Origin: Manis javanica
Taxonomy: Eukaryota; Chordata; Mammalia; Pholidota; Manidae
Assembly (NCBI RefSeq): GCF_040802235.1
Contig: NC_133161.1
Span: 149,039,121 to 149,103,120, forward strand
DNA: 64,000 bases
Direction of reading: 5' to 3'
Part shown: one piece after another, positions 34,763 through 47,537 of the stretch
Layout: each line of letters starts with the position of its first letter
How positions within the stretch are numbered: the stretch's first letter is position 1
The notes under the pieces: model-generated
What the model saw: only the letters and a program-made list of their open reading frames with translations
Database searches by the model: none
What the model was told of the DNA's origin: nothing
Made by a program: the position numbers and the translations under genes

Positions 34763-34887
34763 CGCTCGGTACCTGACCAGGTAGTGCCTGATGGGGGAGC
34801 CGCCGTCGTCCTGCTTGATCAGGTTCACCTTGATGGAGTTTCCGTCCTCTCCCATCTGCCCTTCGAGCTTAGGAGCGCTGGGTTCCC
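34763..34887 (-). CDS. NCAM1: NCAM1 exon 13: first half of FN3 domain 2
   Basis: A 125-nt exon; acceptor GCTGTTTCAG|GGGAACC, donor GAGCG|GTGAGTGG. It encodes EPSAPKLEGQMGEDGN, SIKVNLIKQDDGG and SPIRHYLVRYRA, matching the start of NCAM FN3-2. The first two bases (GG) complete a codon begun upstream: C+GG gives Arg (PV-R-EPSAP) when exon 12 is joined directly. If the AAG triplet is included, exon 12 plus triplet reads Gln-Gly (PV-QG-EPSAP). The exon ends in phase 0. Confidence 0.97.
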
Positions 34888-37800
34888 CTGAAACAGCCAG
34901 TGAGCGCACGTGACATTCCACCCGTGAGAGCCGGGCACAGTGGCCGGGCGGGCTGGGCTCTCGGAAATGCAGGTACCAAGCAGCACACGGACAACTTCAG
35001 GTTCCCGGGAGATGCCTCAGACTTCACCCCACCTGAGAATGCCTTTTGGGGGTGTTCGGGGAAAGGCCCCTCCTACTGGCACAGTCCTCTGGCCACCCTA
35101 GAAACGGGCTTTTCTCTGTCTCATCCTGGTGCTTGCATTTCTTTCTAGTGGTTCTTACAACTGCAGACTGAACTTTCACGAACCTGATACATTTGGAGGA
35201 ACAGCCTGAATATGGGAAAATGTAAGCATTTAAGGAGAAAACTCATACCCATAAAGTGATTTTTCAAAGCAGCCTGATTTCTTCCTGGGAAAATCCGATT
35301 TTCATCCTAGTGGCCTGGAGCTGATCCCTAACGGGGTACAGTGACGCTACGTTTCCTCTGACCACCTTTTCATGAGTTAAATTTTATTCCTTAGATTCAT
35401 TAAATGAGTAACAAGTTTCCGGTTGTGGCTGAATAAAGCCTGATTTGCCACAGGCACGTTTTCTCAAGTGTCCCACATTTATGGCTCAACTGCTTATGGG
35501 AAAATCCTTGGCACCTTGTGTCGCAGTAACAATCATTAAAGTCTTTTAGTTTGTGACAAAAGGAAGGGAAAAAACTGTCTTTCGCATTTCTCCACAGAAA
35601 AAAGTCTACGTTCCTCTGCTCGTGGTCTGCGCCTGGCTTGTAGCCAAGACCGCGGAGGAGGAGGAGCCTGTATGCGACAGACCCCGGGCCTGGGCTGGCT
35701 CCTCGGTACGAGGCTGCTCCACTTCAGGAGAAATGATTTCATTGGTAAATGCTGAGAAATGAGCTGAGAACATCGGGTTTAAAAAGTTAAAATGAAGTTT
35801 TGACACACTTGGAACCCTGCCCTTCCTGCGAGGAGCCAACTTTACTGCTTTCATGACCTCGGAGAGAAAACTGGGGGGGCCCAGACAAGAATACTTTCCA
35901 GGGGGTCATCCCGGCTCGTCCTCTGGGGACAGGGCCACAGCCATGCGGCAAGGGGCTGGGACAGGCGTGCTGCCGGGCTGTGGGGCCCGCCACCCCGCGT
36001 GCACCTCTGGTCATCCCTGAGGAGCTGGCAGGCAGGGCCAGCCCGGCCCACCCCCCTCTTCCATGGCCTCGGGGACTGCACAGGGGCCCGGGTGCCCTGC
36101 TCCTCCCGCTGAGAGGGGGAACCAGAGAGGGCGTGAGCTCGTCAGCATTGGCCAGCAGCAGGCACACCACCCAGCGGCTTGCTAGGGACACAGGGCCCTG
36201 CTGTAACAGGATCTCGGGGGATGAGGCTTGAGAACCCGCAGTAATGGGACGCGTAAACACTACAACGGGGAGGGTGCACGATCTTAATGTCTGAAGGATC
36301 AAGTGGCTAGGAAAAGTTGTGCTTGTAATTTGTATTTTCAACAGTAATTAAGGGAAAAGAAAAACAAGAGTGAAAAGATAAATGGGCCTCAGGCAAAGAC
36401 TTGTCCTGTTTTCACAGCACTATCTAGCCACTGACCCCAACTCTTCAGTGGGAAATACTCAGAAATTTGATTTAGACAATATCAAGGCATGGATGCTTTT
36501 GAGATTCTTTGGGACCAATCTAAGTCTTGGACAAAAACTCAATTATGTCTTAAATCAGTATAAATCTCCAGTGCTAAAAAAAGACTCAAAGTAGAGCATA
36601 TGCTAGGGGCAGGGGCACGTCTGTGCAGCTTTACCAGCGCTGAACAGATGGCATCAGGGGGCACAGCAGTTTTACAGTCTGTTCTGACCGGATTAGGGTG
36701 CCCAGCTCATCCCAGGAGCTGGGACTTCCCAGGCCAGCCTCATGCTCTGGAAAGGCCCCAACTCCCAGGGACAGCAGGATGATTGTGAGGCTACACTGCA
36801 CGGAGACGGGCCACTTACGCCTTTGGTAGTCAGAATCAAACACAACTGAGATGATCTTTTTGCCTTAAGAAGGAGGGAAGGAGGTGGCACCGCTGGCCCT
36901 TCCAACCTGCCTCCCAGGCAAGGACCCAGGCCTCCCCCAAGGCCAACCTGGAAGGTAAACGGACGGCAATCCCCTGGGGCTGCTCTGGCTGCGTCTCCCT
37001 CATCACTTCCACAGACTGCAGCAGGGTGCGCTCCACGGCCGGGTGGGCCCTGCAGGGCACTGAACTCGCCCACGCCCACTTGGAGAGGCATCCCTCAAAC
37101 TGAATGCTCGGGGGCCGCAGCAGAGCCCAGGGAGTCCGCACATCCCTAAACCTGGGACGCTGGAACAGCACCCACAGAGCCCCTTGTGGCTGCACCCCAG
37201 GGGCACAGTGACACCCCTGCACCACGGTGGACCAGCATGATCTGGGCGGTCCCCAGGACACTGTACGAGGCAGAGCACGACACACGGGTATCCCGCCGAT
37301 TTCAGGGCCATGAACCCAACATCAGCAGTTCTTCTCTCTAAGGCACAGAGCTGTCCCTTTATCTTTTACAATTTTTAAAAGGTGACCTCAAAGCAGTCTA
37401 TGTGTGAAAAGAAACCCCAAGTCTCTTCAAAGATACATGAAGAAAAATCTTGCCAAGGAGTCCCTGCAGAAACCAACAGCCCAGATGAAAAGTACTTTTC
37501 TGTTTGGATTTGTTTCAGAAGAAAGAGAATCATAGAGAAATGACCAAGAAGTGTACCGCAGGAAGAACACAGCTCTAATATTTACCGAGCCAGAACACCA
37601 TACTTAGCTGTCATTTAATCTCAGTAACTACCATGTTACTCTGATGCGTGTGTGTTACTTGCTCACGGAATTCAGAGCATTTTGTATCATGTGATATTTG
37701 GGTGTACCATTTAGAGTGCTTTAAATAGGACTTACTCAACAAATGTTTATTGAGTACCTACCAGGTACCAGGTACTTTATCAGGCACTGGAATTCAAAGA

Positions 37801-40800
37801 GGTACAGGACAGAGTTTTGTTTGCCAAGTGAAAAAAGCTTAAGGTTAATTCTTTTAAAAAATGTAGGTCCTCCTATGACAGTATTTCTGCAGGAAGATCA
37901 TATTCAACTACGTATTCAAGACGTCACAGAGACCCTGACCGGCTCGTGGCTATGTAAACACATGAACATATGGGGAGAGCAGTATTTGCTTAATCAGTTA
38001 TCTCATCTTCAAATGTTTACTGTCAACCAGTTTTTTTTTTTAAAGATTAGAAATGGGGTAAAGAAACTGCTTTCTGAGCTCTCTGACGAAAGAAGACTCC
38101 AGCCATGGCTGACGAGGGAGGGGCTGGCGCCAGGGAAGGGGGCCTTGGCATTTAGGAGGCTCTCTGCTTTACTGAACACATTAGGAGAGGAAATTATTTA
38201 GAGGGCCCCAATGTGCCCTCTGTTCTGAGATGGCAACTCTGACTGAAATCATTATGGGTAATTTCAGCAAAACCAATATTGTAATTATTTGTAAATGTTG
38301 GTTTGCAATTCAGCAGCAATTGGCAGGTTGCTCCAAGAAAACCCCTGGGGTTAATTACACCCTCCGAGTTTAGCTTCAGCCACAAGTCAAATTCCCCACT
38401 CCCCCCCAAATATTTTATGTAAAGACTAAAACAGCAGTACTTTAAAAATAAACCTTTCCAATAACAGATCTGAGGTATTAGGCAGTTCTGGTGTTTTCCA
38501 AAAGAATGTAGATCAGGCGTGCAAAGAGGAAAGGATGCACCAGAGACCACAGAGCCAGAAACACCACAGGCCCGCACCGGACCTGCTGCGGCGGAGGAGC
38601 CGCAGCTGAAATGCGCATTTCTAGCCCTGCAGATTGTAGATTCTCCTTTGTGCTTTTGTCAACTGTGCCCTAAAGTTGAAGTCAGCTTCATGTCCTTCCC
38701 TTGAGGCAGAAGCTCTGGGGGTCAGAAAATCACTGCTGGGCACCTGAATTCCATGCCAAAGTCCGTGGCTGCTCAGACAGTGTTTGTGAAGTTTAGAAGG
38801 AAAATGACATTCTGCTTCTCACTCAAAAAAGCTCAGGTCCCGAGAGCTGTATCTTCTGAGTGAGACGCTGAGGTGCCAGCAGGCATTCTGAGGTGGGCTC
38901 CTTCTTCACCCACGCGGCTCCCCCACGGGGACTGCACAGTTTGGGGCATCTGAGCCTAAACTCAGGGTGGATGTAGGTCCTACACTAGAATGTTTTACTT
39001 TTTCTATCAAATAAAATTATCTGGCACTAAAAATCCTGTTTATAAAGCAATTTGAAACTTGCATATGCCTTTTTGTTACTTGTTTTGAAAAGTCCAAAAG
39101 GTATGATTTAGCTGCTCAAATACGAAGTCTGTGGGATTTCCCCAACTCAGGGAGATTCACAATTAATCAAGAGGTCAGAAGTTTCACGGTCCTTAGGTCA
39201 GCACATTTCCTAACGGCATCAGAATTCAGTGACAGACCACTCACTCTGCTGAGACCAAGCTATTCACCCAGATGTCAAGCAAACGAATCTAATGTGATCT
39301 ATGCTGCAAACACTGTCAGACCCCCAAATGCTCCCAACGCCCCCTTTGACAAGGCTCTGGGTGTTCTGGGGTGTGAGGTCGCTTTCTGACAGTGTCAGAG
39401 AGGAGCCAGCAGTGTAGGGGCGGGCAGAGATTTGTCTTAAGCATCGATTCCCCAAATGAGGCCTTGGGAGTTAAGTGTTCTTTTTCTCCTGAGCTCTTCT
39501 CTCTTAACTGGTAAGATCTGCTTACGCTAGTGGGACCCGATGCTGACATGCTCGTGCCCGGCTTCAGGCAGTGCTGGGACACGGAACGGGTGGGCATGTG
39601 CACGGCTAGTCCCCAGCCCTCGGAGGGGGGCGCTTGGTTCCCCCTGGCCAAGCTGAGGGACATCCGCTCCACCCAGTCTGCTTGCACCCGTTCCCGCAGG
39701 GATTATGAATGCCAGTGTGTATGCTGGGGGTGCGGGTGGTGGGGGCAGATGACAGGTGGAGTGCAAATTAAACAGTCACAAATGAATGCTGACAGTCCGA
39801 GCCACAAAAATACCAATTCCCTTCTTGTGAGTGTCATGAGAACACCAACAGATTAATTGATCAATTACCTCTGTTTCATTATCCTAAAAAGAAAATATGA
39901 CCACAAAGGTAAGTCTTGTGGTTCTGGGGCTGATCGAGGCTGAGGAGGTTATGGCAGAAATAATCGCTGCTAAGACTGGGCTCCAGCCTCTGAGGCCACA
40001 GGTGGTGGGGGGAGGCCTGTGCACAGCTTCAACACTACGCCATGGAGGTTAGATGACTTCTGAAGAAATACGAAGCACCTGGGAGGTTTCAGCCCTGGTT
40101 CTGGCAAACCCTGGGGAAACAGGCCCCTGCCCACAGGTGCAGCTGGCACACATCGCCGGTGCACACCTGTGCAGGGGGTCCTCCCAAAAGGGCGACTAGA
40201 GCAGAGCCCCTGCTCACAAGCCTATGTCGACCCACCAGAGACCGTGGCAATCCAGACACACAGCTGTAAAAGATAAAGGCAGGAGTGGAAGGGGGGTTAG
40301 TGATGTTTCCAATCTGAGAAGGAAGAGTGGGTGTTAAGGAGTTTAGTTTCTCAGAATCAGCATGTCCTAGTATGAGTGAGTGTCAGTAGCTAAGGAAAAA
40401 AGGTCATTATGAACGGGCGGGAGGATCCATGCTCAGTCGTGCAGCACACTGATGGGGGCTCACCACACGCATGCGGGTGGGTGCGGGTCCCCCTCACACA
40501 GCCTCTGGGGAGAGGGCAGAGCCACAGGAGGAAGCCGATCCTGTGCTGGGGCCCTGACCTGACACTGGAAGTTACCTTTGGCACTGAGGGTGCTTTGCTG
40601 TCACAGCAAACCCTCCTGCACTCTTGGGGCAGGTGCCCCGACCTCCTGGTCGTGAGTCCCCGGGGCAGAGCTCACGGCCTTCCTCTGCTGACCCGTAAGC
40701 AACGTGGCCCGGAACCGAGGGAGCGTGGGTGTAAGTGCGTCCCAGGCAGGGTCTGTGGGCCGGGAGGCGGGAGAAAGGGACACCGACTCCCTGCTCACCC

Positions 40801-42859
40801 AGATCTCCCGGAACCCGGCTCAACTCGCTAATGCCCAGGGAGATGCAGTGGGGGTCCCTGACTGAGCTTCATTTCTCTCCCCTGTAAACTTCATTTGCTC
40901 TGACCCCCCAGTCCCTTAAATTCTACTATTAAAAAGGCCATTTCTGGCTGCCAACGGCTCATCTGAATGACAGGTCCTCTGCCTGTCCCTTTCTGAATGG
41001 CGAGGGGGCGTCTGCTGCCCCGGGATGTGTCCTGATAAGGGGCAGCCGTGCTCAGGACCTCTGTGGCTCCTGGCGGTTCTCGGGATGGGCCGCACTCCGC
41101 TGGCCGCCGGGACCACTGGCCAGGTGAGTCCCCAGGGCGCCTGCAGGAGCCATCGGCAAATGTCTCTTCCTTGCTTAGAATGTCTGAGATCTCTCTTCTG
41201 AGGAGTGAATCAGTCTCTACCTCGTGTATGCCATGCTTTGCTTCCCTCTGAATTGCAGCAGTGCACGGAAAGGGCCCGAGCTGCTTTAAAAAGGAAAAGG
41301 AACTAGTGGGTTTCAACCCAACGTCTGCTCACACTCAAGATTTCAGAAGGAAGGTCCCAGTAGAGCAGCCTTAGCAGCCACCACAGGTCTAAGAGAGCCT
41401 GGGCCCTCCTGGGGCAATGATGGGACCACAGTATTTGGGGCAGGACTTGGAATTTCAAAGATCTTAGGCTCCTGCCTTAGATTCTCTGCCCTGAGACTCG
41501 AGATTAGGATACTTCTAAAGGTCAGTTCAAGGTATCAGCACATCTCACGTTTCTCTGCTCTGGGCGTTCCTCCTCTATGCCTGACAACGTACCAAACATC
41601 TCCGTTCTGGAAACGGGGTGACTCCAACCCATCTGCCCAGGAGGCTGGTTGTCAGTGGGACTCCGGGGGGCATGGGGGCCAGACCAGAAAGACGAAGTCC
41701 TTAGAGGGGTCAAGGGGGAGGGCGGGGACAGGGAGCAGACACGAGGTGCACACGGGGGAGCAGGCAACAGAGGACAAACCAGGGACAGGACATGCACGGC
41801 AAGCTGCAGGCGTCCTGCTGGCGTGGATGTGGCCCGACCAGCGGTCAGAGCCAGGAGGGAACACGGCGGCCCCGCACGCCCAGGCGCCCTGGTGTGTGTC
41901 AGTCGGCCTCTGATGAGGGCGGCCACCCGCACCTCAGGCTGAGATTTGAGGTAGACCTTGTCAGTCAGACGAGGGCAGAACGCGTGTGGCCCTCGGGGGG
42001 TTCGGACAGGTGTCTGATTTTACTGGGGGAGCTGTGAGCAGAGAGGCTTCCTTTCCTCTTTAGGCGAAATGAGAAATGCTTTCACAAGGTTGTGACAGTC
42101 ACAACATTAACTCATCATTTTGTCACTGCTATGCACTTAATTAAGCTATAGTTTTATTTCTTTTGCTGCAAGGGTCAGTCCTGGGCTTCTTGATGACACG
42201 GAGATCTCCAGTCCCAGTAACTCCCAAGTGATTTTTGCTATGATTTTTCTCCCCCTGCCCGGGGGAGAGTCACTCTTGAAAAGTGACTCCTCAGCAATTT
42301 CAGCCAAGCTGCTCTAATTCCAAATTCTTAAGTCTCTCATTTGCATAAAAACTATGAAGCACTCTCACTGGCTCTGAGCAAATACAACCTTTGCAATTGA
42401 TACATTTCTCTCTGTAATGTTTCAACATTATAAACAGATATGTTTTCACATTTTCACAGAATTGACTCATTTTAGAGCAACAGTGATTTTTCAGAACTAC
42501 TGGATAATGTCAAACAACAATGCTAGAAAGCTGATTTACAAAACTACTTTCTGGGAAATAATTTTTATGAACTATCTGGTAAAAATTTAAGTTTGCAAAC
42601 TGTGCCGTGGTTAAGTGGTATCCTGTAGATAGCAGTTTGCATGGCCAAATTTCTTGAATCAAAATAGTAAACCAATGTTACGGTATCAAATCGTCATGTC
42701 AAGGCTGCAAAGAATGGTGAACTCTGGGTGTGAATCGAGAACAAGAGGCAATCTCTCAAATGGCTTCACTGAAGAAACCTGAGACAGGAGGGAATGCGTG
42801 GGCCCGGCTGCCAGGCTGTGTCCCAAATTTACGCCACTAATCAGAACAAAGAGTTTTAC
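34888..42859 (-). other. NCAM1: NCAM1 intron 12, part between the AAG candidate and exon 13
   Basis: Intronic sequence with a few old repeats. An L2 fragment is at 37735-37810 and a possible MIR at 37565-37690. Stretches at 35150-35540 and 38200-39240 are AT-rich and largely free of recognisable repeats; I saw no exon in them. A secreted-form (SEC) exon is known in this intron in other mammals but I could not identify it. Confidence 0.6.
37735..37812 (-). repeat. L2 LINE 3' fragment
   Basis: CTCAACAAATGTTTATTGAGTACCTACCAGGTACCAGGTACTTTATCAGGCACTGGAATTCAAAG in degenerate form is the common reverse-oriented L2 3' region. Confidence 0.7.
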
Positions 42860-42862
42860 CTT
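42860..42862 (-). CDS. NCAM1: Candidate NCAM1 AAG triplet mini-exon
   Basis: On the minus strand the sequence reads TGAACAG|AAG|GTAAAAC: a three-base AAG between an AG acceptor and a good GTAAAA donor. NCAM1 is known to include an AAG triplet exon between the muscle-specific exons and exon 13. The position here, between MSDc (45.9 kb) and exon 13 (34.9 kb), fits. Inclusion after exon 12 gives C+AA (Gln) and G+GG (Gly); after MSDb or MSDc it gives A+AA (Lys) and Gly. The upstream polypyrimidine tract is weak, and three bases alone are little evidence. Confidence 0.6.
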
Positions 42863-45800
42863 CTGTTCACCAGCGTGGACGACATCATCAGCACCATGCA
42901 AGCCACATGACAGAGTCACATGATACGCACGCACATGATTGGTTGAAAGGAAAGTGGAGGTCACATGGAAAATACAAAAAAATTAGAAACTGATGTAAAC
43001 AATGGGCAGGGAGAAAAATCAACAACAAAATCACAGACTAAATAAAAGGAGAAATCAAATTAAATTAGCAGCATATATAGGAAACATTGGGAAGACAGTA
43101 AAATCACCCGGAAGAAGGAGAATAATAAAAATCATACAGAGCATGTGGTTGACCACCCCAGCAGGCATTAGATACTGCATGACAATGCATGTCAGCACCA
43201 CCCGGGGGTAAGGTGCGCCGGGTCTGAACTGGGGAGAGGCTTCTGTCAGGACCCGTCACAGGTGACCCGGCGGACGGCTGGAGGAAAAGGAGAAAGCAGG
43301 TCATTATCCACAGATCCCAGAAATGTCTCCAGATCCTTGGGAAACAAGGTGCGGAAATGGAACGGTGGTTATGAAGGAAAAGTCCCAGGATTTTAAGGCG
43401 TGGACCGTGTGCCCTGTAAGAACAAAATACTACATTACATCAAGAAAAGTTGTTTCATGTTTCCTCTGCCGCAATGAGGAGAGAGGAGGGCAGGGCCTGA
43501 GCGAGGTCTGGTGGGTGCAGGCAGGTGGGGGCATGGGGACCATCCCTCCCTTCTCTGCTCAGCCACCCCCAGGACCCCAGAGGCCCAGATGGGATTCCCC
43601 CGATGAGACACACATGAAGGAAGAGGCCAGAGCAGAACAGGAAATGGGTTTCCTTCTGGGGGTTGAGTCAATGGTTCTGCCCACCCTAAACATGAGAAAC
43701 TGACCCTCTAGCTCTCTGACATTAAACACGGGGGCATGTGTGGGTCCAGCTATTTCTTTAGCCGTATAGCTGCATCAATAACACAGGAGTTTGATTTTTA
43801 CAGCAAAAAACAGTTTCCTTGTTTGGGTCTGTCTGCGTCCCTCTCTGTCCTACGCTGCTCTGTGTTCCCTTGTACTACCGAATGGCTGCACCTCGTCCAC
43901 AGGCATCTTTGTTTTCCCAACTTGATTTTCACAGGCCAAGGAAGTTCTCGCTGTTCTCAGCTGAAGCTAAGCAGGAAGGGCAAAGAAGGGGGTAGCACTA
44001 GCTCTTTGCCCAGAGCTCACCACTGTTCAAAAACAACTCGAGAGAAATGCTTTAACCAAGTCATGCGCACCTGTCCACTGTGAGCTAAGAGAACGCGTGC
44101 CTCTCGGACACGGCTCGGGTTCTGGCACATTCTGACCAAGGGTGCCCCACGGGGATCACATACTATGGGCAATTCCTCCTCTGATTTTATTTAGGACACC
44201 TTCATTCATTCATGATTTTACACGCCCCCCCTTCATCACTGCCCCCCAACTCTAGTGAAAAGAAGAGAGAGTATTTTCAATCCTGCTGCCTGACTGATGG
44301 TAGTAGATGTCTGCGTGTCCTGGCTCCTCTGTTATTAGTTCCACTGCCTTTCACATGTGCCACATTTTGTCTCACTGTTGAGGAATATGTCTATGCTAAG
44401 CACAGGCTGCTGCCCAACCGTGACTGCCCATCCTTTATCCCTCTGGGCCTACAATTGGGGTCAGCTGTCAAGTGGTTCAAAATAAAAAAGACTCAAACTT
44501 CCTTCTCTTTGGATGCCACTACTGAACGTCTTATCCGTGGGCAGACATGTCTGATGTTTAAAATTAAATACACATCGGAGAGAAACACCTAATTTCTCCT
44601 TAGGGAAACCTCTGGATGCAGGGCTGTGCTCTGCCACGAGACACGCTCACACGGCACATGCCCTGCAGACGCATCCTGCAGCCTCCTGTGCCTGGGCGCA
44701 CGCTGCCCTGAGCGGGAGGGAAGGACAGAGCGCCCTGAGGAGAAAGGGCTCTGCTGGTTGCGTCCCTTTCCAAATGCAAGCAGCATCATCTGAATCGCAC
44801 CTGTGTGAGCAGAGTTCATTGTCACCCACTCAGCTCTGCTGACAAAACGAAACCTCAAAAGCACCAGGAATTAAAATTTACCGCAGACCTACACACAGAG
44901 AAAACCAAGCAAGCAGGCCCTTCGCTGTATTTGCAGCAGAAAAAAGAACCATTTCATGCAACACGCAGAACCAGGCAAGCCTTTTCTTCTCCCCTCAATT
45001 ATGCACCAGAAGCCCTGGCCCCAGGAACAGAGTGGGAGCTGAGCTTTGCAAACCTGCGTTCTGCCGGCTCCATTGCTCTGAGCGCTGCTCAGTGGGGTGC
45101 ATGCCATTTTTGGTGCACTCAAAAATGCCATAAAATCTGCAGTTCCCACACAGCTGTGACACACACTGTAAACACACACACATGCTCCGGCTGACTGGTC
45201 GGGGATTTAAGGCCTAATACACAAGCTCACTTCATTAGGGACTAGCTTGGAACATGGTAGGGTCGTGATGAAGTGTAATGTTTTCTACAGTAGAAAAGAC
45301 GATTTGGTTTGGCCCAGACTCTATAAGGAGTAGATGGATTCCAGAACTTTCACTGGGATTCTCAGCACACAAAACTGAGGGAGCCTGCTTATGCTTTTCC
45401 TGGCTGCCATTTTCTGGTGTGGAGGGGAGACTGGGGCTGGGACACAACGCCTCCCCTTCAGAGTGCCTGCGGCTCAGCCCTCCCAGCTCTGCGCCAGACA
45501 AAGGCAGGCCTGCTGGCAGCAAGCAGCAGCCCCTCCCTTCGGAGCATGTCCGTCTACCTCTCCCTGCATAGCCATGTCCTCCTGTTCCTTTCCTTGCTAG
45601 CCTTCCCACTGCTCCTGTGTCCATGTGGGCGCACACAAGCTCCTGAGGGGGGACAACAGCTGGGAAGAAGTGTTCTCCCTTTGTCTCAGTTTCTCTGATC
45701 CTTTTCTATTTTTAACTTGGGGGCACATCTGTCCTCGCGCCCAGAATATCCTTCAAATCATCACCCTGCTCTTTTGGCCAAGCAGACTGCATGCTTAGGG

Positions 45801-45936
45801 CACCACATGGGGCCAGGGGCCTCCATGCACTCACAGCTGTTGCTTTTAGGACAAGGGGAAACCAGGGGTTGCTGTGGCCGGAAGCCAGACCCCAACAAGC
45901 AGCAATCCGGCCGCCAGCAGACAACTCTGTACTCAC
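42863..45936 (-). other. NCAM1: NCAM1 intron 12, part between MSDc and the AAG candidate
   Basis: Intronic DNA without a recognised exon. The 43000-43140 part is A-rich on the plus strand. No confident repeat call. Confidence 0.6.
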
Positions 45937-45978
45937 TGGGTGGCTCTGTGGTCGTGAGGGCAGGAAGAAGCCAGGTTG
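45937..45978 (-). CDS. NCAM1: NCAM1 muscle-specific exon MSDc (42 nt)
   Basis: A 42-nt optional exon; acceptor TGTTTCCATAG|CAACC, donor CACCCA|GTGAGTAC. With A carried over from MSDb it reads TTWLLPALTTTEPP. That matches the known human MSD segment TTWPLPALATTEPA with a few changes and identical length. It ends in a single A, which the AAG triplet or exon 13 completes. The Thr/Pro-rich peptide is part of the O-glycosylated hinge between the two FN3 domains in muscle NCAM. Exact length, phase and sequence similarity together make this firm. Confidence 0.93.
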
Positions 45979-46239
45979 CTATGGAAACATGAAGGACAGA
46001 TATGGCACAGATAGGTGAGGCGGGAATGGAGATAAATTCATGAGTAAACATATATACAGATATGTATATATTTTGTCTATTTTTTAAGGCATTTTATATA
46101 AGGAAAAGAAAGAAATGGTAAAGAAGTATTTTCTTAATTTCTTCCCCAATTTATCAATATGAATACAGATATTTTAAAAAGATTATGAGTCTTTGCTGAC
46201 AAATCACTCTCATGAAGCAAGAAATAATATAACCTGCAT

Positions 46240-46320
46240 TCATTATTATTAATTCCAGCTATTATGTGACAGGCACTGTTTTGTGTTCTATGAACCTAAT
46301 CCTAGATTTCATGAAAAGGT
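46240..46320 (-). repeat. MIR-like fragment
   Basis: ATTCATTATTATTAATTCCAGCTATTATGTGACAGGCACTGTTTTGTG followed by CTAATCC resembles the 3' half of a reverse-oriented MIR. Confidence 0.5.
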
Positions 46321-46889
46321 GGGCAGAACTGATCCGTCATTCGCGAGACAAGAGGCCAGAGGTTCGGGTGGCTGAGCGATGCATTCACGCTGATGGAGCT
46401 GGGACGAGCCCTGGCCGTGTCTGGTTCCCAGGCTGAGCTCCTGCTGTCTAGTACACGGCCTGGGGAGCGCCCCGTGGGGGTGGCGGGCCTGCTCCTATGT
46501 CAAGCAGGTGCCACTGCGGGCTTCTGAGCGCGGGGCTATAGCTGCTGCTTGAGACCGTGCCCAGCATGCAGGACCTCTGACGTACCAGGCAGAGTCCAGC
46601 CCTGCCACCCCGCACGCTCCTTGGAGTGCGCATCAGCGCGACACCGGGACCCACTCAGCTGTCGCCTTGCTCTGCTCTTTCCCCCGGAGCGCCAGGTTCA
46701 GAATCCCTGGCAGCAGGTTGGCGCTCAGCTCCCGAGGATGAGGCGGCCACGTGAAGCCAGACCGCAGAGTGGGCCTCAGTGACAACGCCTGAGGCCGGCG
46801 AGCATGTCTGTGCCCGGCTGTGTGGCGCCGCTGGGGGCGGGCAGTGCAGCTTGACGAGCACCCTAATGTGGGTCTGGGTTTTTGGACAG

Positions 46890-46975
46890 AGGGCCACTTC
46901 CCCATCCTACTTTACAGAGGAGGAAAACGAGGCTTTCCTGAGAAGAGTTAAATCATCTCACTAAGCGCCTGCTGC
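46890..46975 (-). repeat. MIR-like fragment
   Basis: TACTTTACAGAGGAGGAAAACGAGGC followed by AGAAGAGTTAAATCATCTCACTAAG matches the MIR core in reverse orientation, then decays. Confidence 0.5.
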
Positions 46976-47489
46976 CAGGCACATTTGCCAGACACAGTTT
47001 ATTTGCTCACAAATATTTATGAGGAATGTATGCATTTATGGAGAAAGCCAAAGCTATGTATGGTCTCACTATCCAATTTCAGTATGAACCCAACTGTGCC
47101 AGTTAAAATGAAGGGCAGAAACACAACACTCTGGTGCATTTCTTATGACCCTGCAGAATAGAAATTTTTCTTGGCAAATTCCTTTGGCTTCTCCAAATAT
47201 CAGCGCACCAGGACGGGGCTGGCCTGAGGCAAGGGCCTCGGGAAGCCGGCCTGCAGGTCCTCTGCCCAGACTGACTGTATTTGCTTGCCTCCTTTGGGGG
47301 CAGTGCTGCCTCCCTCAAATCTGGGAGGCCCTGGGCCTACTTCTCCTCTCACTGGCTTCTCCAAAACCCGGTGCTGCTTTCTGTCCACAGAGCTGAACTA
47401 TCAGCTGGGGAAGAAGAAAACAGTAGGCACATGCCCTGTGGCTGGCGGAAAGCAACCTGCAGGAGACAGATGGAGGAAATGGTACTCAC

Positions 47490-47537
47490 TGTCTGGATGA
47501 GACAAGGGGACAGGGGTGGCAGAGCTAACAGGAGCCG
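47490..47537 (-). CDS. NCAM1: NCAM1 muscle-specific exon MSDb (48 nt)
   Basis: A 48-nt optional exon with a strong polypyrimidine tract (TTTCTCTTTCCTCAG|CGG) and donor CAGACA|GTGAGTAC. With C carried over from MSDa it reads PAPVSSATPVPLSHPD. The human counterpart is PASASSSTPVPLSPPD, so length, phase and most residues agree. It contributes the Ser/Thr/Pro-rich core of the muscle-specific hinge, a site of O-glycosylation. The last base A begins the Thr codon completed by MSDc. Confidence 0.94.

Larger units (their letters stand above)
45979..47489 (-). other. NCAM1: NCAM1 intron between MSDb and MSDc
   Basis: Intronic, about 1.5 kb, with MIR-like fragments at 46240-46320 and 46890-46975 and AT-rich sequence at 46030-46240. 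No other exon seen. Confidence 0.7.
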
